59,038 nucleotides of DNA from Belnapia moabensis DSM 16746 (GTDB taxonomy: Bacteria > Pseudomonadota > Alphaproteobacteria > Acetobacterales > Acetobacteraceae): contig NZ_JQKB01000034.1 in assembly GCF_000745835.1 (NCBI RefSeq), positions 1-59,038 on the forward strand, written 5' to 3'. Shown in pieces: positions 57,832 through 59,038 of this stretch (positions are counted from its first letter, which is position 1; each line of letters starts with the position of its first letter). The notes beneath the pieces were generated by a model that worked only from the letters and a program-made list of their open reading frames with translations, was not told where the DNA came from and ran no database searches. A program made the position numbers and the translations under genes.

Positions 57832-57860
57832 TTGACTTGATGCTATTTTGCAACAAGTAT
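57832..57860 (+). promoter_or_regulatory. Possible promoter of the GntR gene
   Basis: TTGACT (57832-57837) and AAGTAT (57855-57860), separated by 17 bases, resemble a -35/-10 pair in an unusually AT-rich stretch that runs to 57945. The -10 match is weak. The gap continues with an AT-rich leader up to a GGGGA ribosome site at 57941-57945. Confidence 0.35.
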
Positions 57861-57952
57861 CAGGTTTGCGGAAATCGATCCGCCGTCGATCTTCACAAAC
57901 CAACAGGTTGAATTTAAACTTCAGATCTTCGCGATTTAACGGGGATCACCAC

Positions 57953-58720
57953 GTGGCTGTTCCGGACCATCGGGCGCACCAGGACGCGCCCGAACGCTTG
58001 GTCATCGCCCTGGCTGAACCCCGGCGACTCTCCCCTGTCCAGCCGCGCACGATGGTGGAGCAGGCGGCCGAGGCCATCGTCGCCGCCGCGGCGCGCGGGC
58101 TGTTCCTGCCGGGCGACAGGCTGGTCGAGGCGGAGATCGCCCGCGACCTCGGTATCAGCCGCGTCCCGGTGCGCGAGGCGCTCCGCCTGCTGGAGAGCCA
58201 GGGCATCGTCGTCAGCACCCCCTACAAGGGGATGCGGCTGATGCAGGTGACCAATGCCGGCGTCGCGGCGCTGATGCGGGTGCGGCTCGCGCTCGAATCG
58301 CTCGCGGTGCGGGAGGCGCTGGCCCAGCCGGGCGGGGCGGAGCGATTCGCCGGGCTGGAAGCCGCCGCCGACGCCTACCGCCAGGCGGTGGAGCTGGGCG
58401 ACCCGGCGCTGATCGTGCTGGCGGATGGCGATTTCCATGCCGAGCTGTGCCGGGTCTCTGGCAATGCGCCGCTGCTCGCCCTGTGGCAGAGCCTGGCGCG
58501 GCAGCTTGCGGTGATCTGGGGCCTCGCCCAGCAGATCAGGGTGCAGGAGGGGCCGGAGGCGGAGCATGGCGTGCTCATCGCCGCCCTCGCCGAGGGGGAT
58601 GAGGCGAAGGCGCTCGCGGCCCTCGAGGCGCATGTGGAGTGGAATCTCGGCTTCGACTTCGAGACGGTGCTCGAGGAGCGGCGGCGGCCACCGGCAGGAC
58701 TTTATACCAAATCCCACTGA
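57953..58720 (+). CDS. GntR-family (FCD) transcriptional regulator, C-terminus altered by IS630
   Basis: A 255-residue regulator from a GTG start with GGGGA before it. The winged helix-turn-helix (about 36-90) reads MVEQAAEAIVAAAARGLFLPGDRLVEAEIARDLGISRVPVREALRLLESQG, the typical GntR signature. An FCD-type sensor domain (about 100-235) follows, with RLALESLAVREAL and DGDFHAELCRVSGN carrying likely metal-binding His and Asp. The last residues, GLYTKSH, and the stop at 58718-58720 lie in the IS630 terminal repeat, so the native tail has been replaced. Most of the sensor domain seems intact. The ligand and targets, perhaps the divergent thioesterase, are unknown. Confidence 0.85.
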   Translation: MAVPDHRAHQDAPERLVIALAEPRRLSPVQPRTMVEQAAEAIVAAAARGLFLPGDRLVEAEIARDLGISRVPVREALRLLESQGIVVSTPYKGMRLMQVTNAGVAALMRVRLALESLAVREALAQPGGAERFAGLEAAADAYRQAVELGDPALIVLADGDFHAELCRVSGNAPLLALWQSLARQLAVIWGLAQQIRVQEGPEAEHGVLIAALAEGDEAKALAALEAHVEWNLGFDFETVLEERRRPPAGLYTKSH

Positions 58721-59038
58721 TCAGAACCGATGCGCCCAATCGCGCAGTCCGATGGACATGATAGTCCAGGGCTGCTCGACGAGGCGGTTCCAGGCGCGAC
58801 AGCAATGGTCGACGATGTCGTCGTAGCAGCGGAAGATGCGGTTGGAGAGCCAGTTGTCCCGCAGGAACTGCCAGGTGTTCTCGACCGGGTTCAATTCTGG
58901 ACACTTGGGCGGCAGCGGGATGAGGGTGATGTTCGGCGGTACCTCGAGCCTGTCCGATAGGTGCCATCCGGCTTGGTCGAGCAGCAGCACGGCATGCGCG
59001 TTCGGCGCCACAGCGGCAGCGATCTCGGCGAGATGCAG
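58705..59038 (-). mobile_element. IS630-family insertion sequence, 3' part (cut by window edge)
   Basis: The right edge lies inside an IS630 element read on the minus strand. Its terminal repeat begins TACCAAATCCCACTGATCA at 58705 and contains the transposase stop codon. Just before it, TA (58703-58704) could be the target dinucleotide. The repeat pairs, with one gap, with the end of the left-edge element. The insertion provides the stop codon of the GntR gene. The boundary is inferred from this match. Confidence 0.78.
58721..59038 (-). CDS. IS630-family transposase, C-terminal fragment
   Basis: The minus-strand reading gives the last 105 residues of the transposase, entering from the right edge. 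It shows LLLDQAGWHLSDRL (a catalytic-core aspartate strand) and the strongly conserved LPPKCPELNPVENTWQFLRDNW segment, whose ELNPVE glutamate is the last acid of the DDE triad. It ends with WTIMSIGLRDWAHRF. This is the hallmark C-terminal half of IS630 transposases. No frameshift or stop is visible. It converges with the GntR gene, whose stop is the base triplet directly next to its own. Confidence 0.88.
   Translation of the reverse strand: MHLAEIAAAVAPNAHAVLLLDQAGWHLSDRLEVPPNITLIPLPPKCPELNPVENTWQFLRDNWLSNRIFRCYDDIVDHCCRAWNRLVEQPWTIMSIGLRDWAHRF

Noticed and set aside
1-59038. CRISPR array, prophage or integrative element
   Set aside because: No regularly spaced short repeats, phage structural genes, integrase or relaxase were seen. 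Only IS630 ends mark mobile DNA.

Overview
The window is about 59 kb of GC-rich DNA (roughly 70 percent by eye) with tightly packed genes and many ATGA or 1-base overlaps. Several features suggest an aerobic alphaproteobacterium of the Acetobacteraceae, of the Roseomonas type: three Bug/TctC receptors with one TctBA permease, two TRAP systems, an NdvA-type exporter, DUF1491 and DUF2171 proteins, and an EpmA/EpmB/EF-P cassette. This placement is inference; no rRNA or other taxonomic marker gene is present.

Both edges cut through IS630-family transposase genes lying in the same orientation. The 5' part of one is at 1-255 on the minus strand, and the 3' part of one is at 58721-59038 on the minus strand. 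The window therefore looks like sequence bounded by two copies of one IS630-type element, possibly an assembly contig ending in repeats. The right copy supplies the last codons and the stop of a GntR regulator.

Layout. 0.4-2.4 kb: PhzF-like isomerase, FkbM methyltransferase and a DUF2171 protein. 2.4-6.8 kb: EF-P (efp), its lysylation enzymes EpmA and EpmB, a membrane protein with a duplicated module, and an inositol-monophosphatase-type enzyme. 6.9-10.3 kb: a three-gene operon for a MotA/TolQ-like channel with two OmpA-fold partners. It is followed by an OmpR-type regulator (10.4-11.1 kb), small conserved proteins, cytochrome b561 and a DUF429-like protein. 13.4-18.2 kb: a five-gene minus-strand operon (M20 amidohydrolase, creatininase-like amidase, two paralogous ketopantoate-reductase-like enzymes, VOC protein). 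It is divergent from a complete tripartite tricarboxylate transporter (TctC-TctB-TctA, ending in a strong terminator), an atypical SDR and an ABM monooxygenase (18.3-22.8 kb). This reads as an uptake and breakdown module for an unknown amide-containing acid.

22.8-26.8 kb: HtrA-like protease, CPA1 antiporter, VOC protein and a glycine-zipper lipoprotein. 26.8-32.3 kb: a TRAP transporter (dctP, dctQ, dctM), a CBS-pair protein and an NdvA-like exporter. 32.6-39.7 kb: orphan Bug receptor, racemase-like protein, TauD-like protein, M20 carboxypeptidase, gamma-glutamylcyclotransferase-like protein, AlkA-like glycosylase, a lipobox-bearing SDR and a metallophosphoesterase. 39.9-45.3 kb: a PPC/DUF296 protein coupled to an acyl-CoA ligase, divergent from a second TRAP system with fused DctQM. 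45.3-50.4 kb: alpha/beta hydrolase, DMT exporter, quinone oxidoreductase and two orphan binding proteins. 50.4-54.6 kb: a UgpBAEC-type ABC importer. 54.7-58.7 kb: diaminopropionate ammonia-lyase, DenD-like dehydrogenase, a frameshifted RidA gene, a hotdog thioesterase and the GntR regulator.

No CRISPR array, prophage, rRNA or tRNA gene was recognised. No gene-free stretch exceeds 300 bases. The observations most worth a second look are the MotAB-like envelope machine, the divergent amide-acid module, the IS630-altered regulator, the broken RidA gene beside dpaL, and several enzyme-fold proteins missing their textbook catalytic residues.
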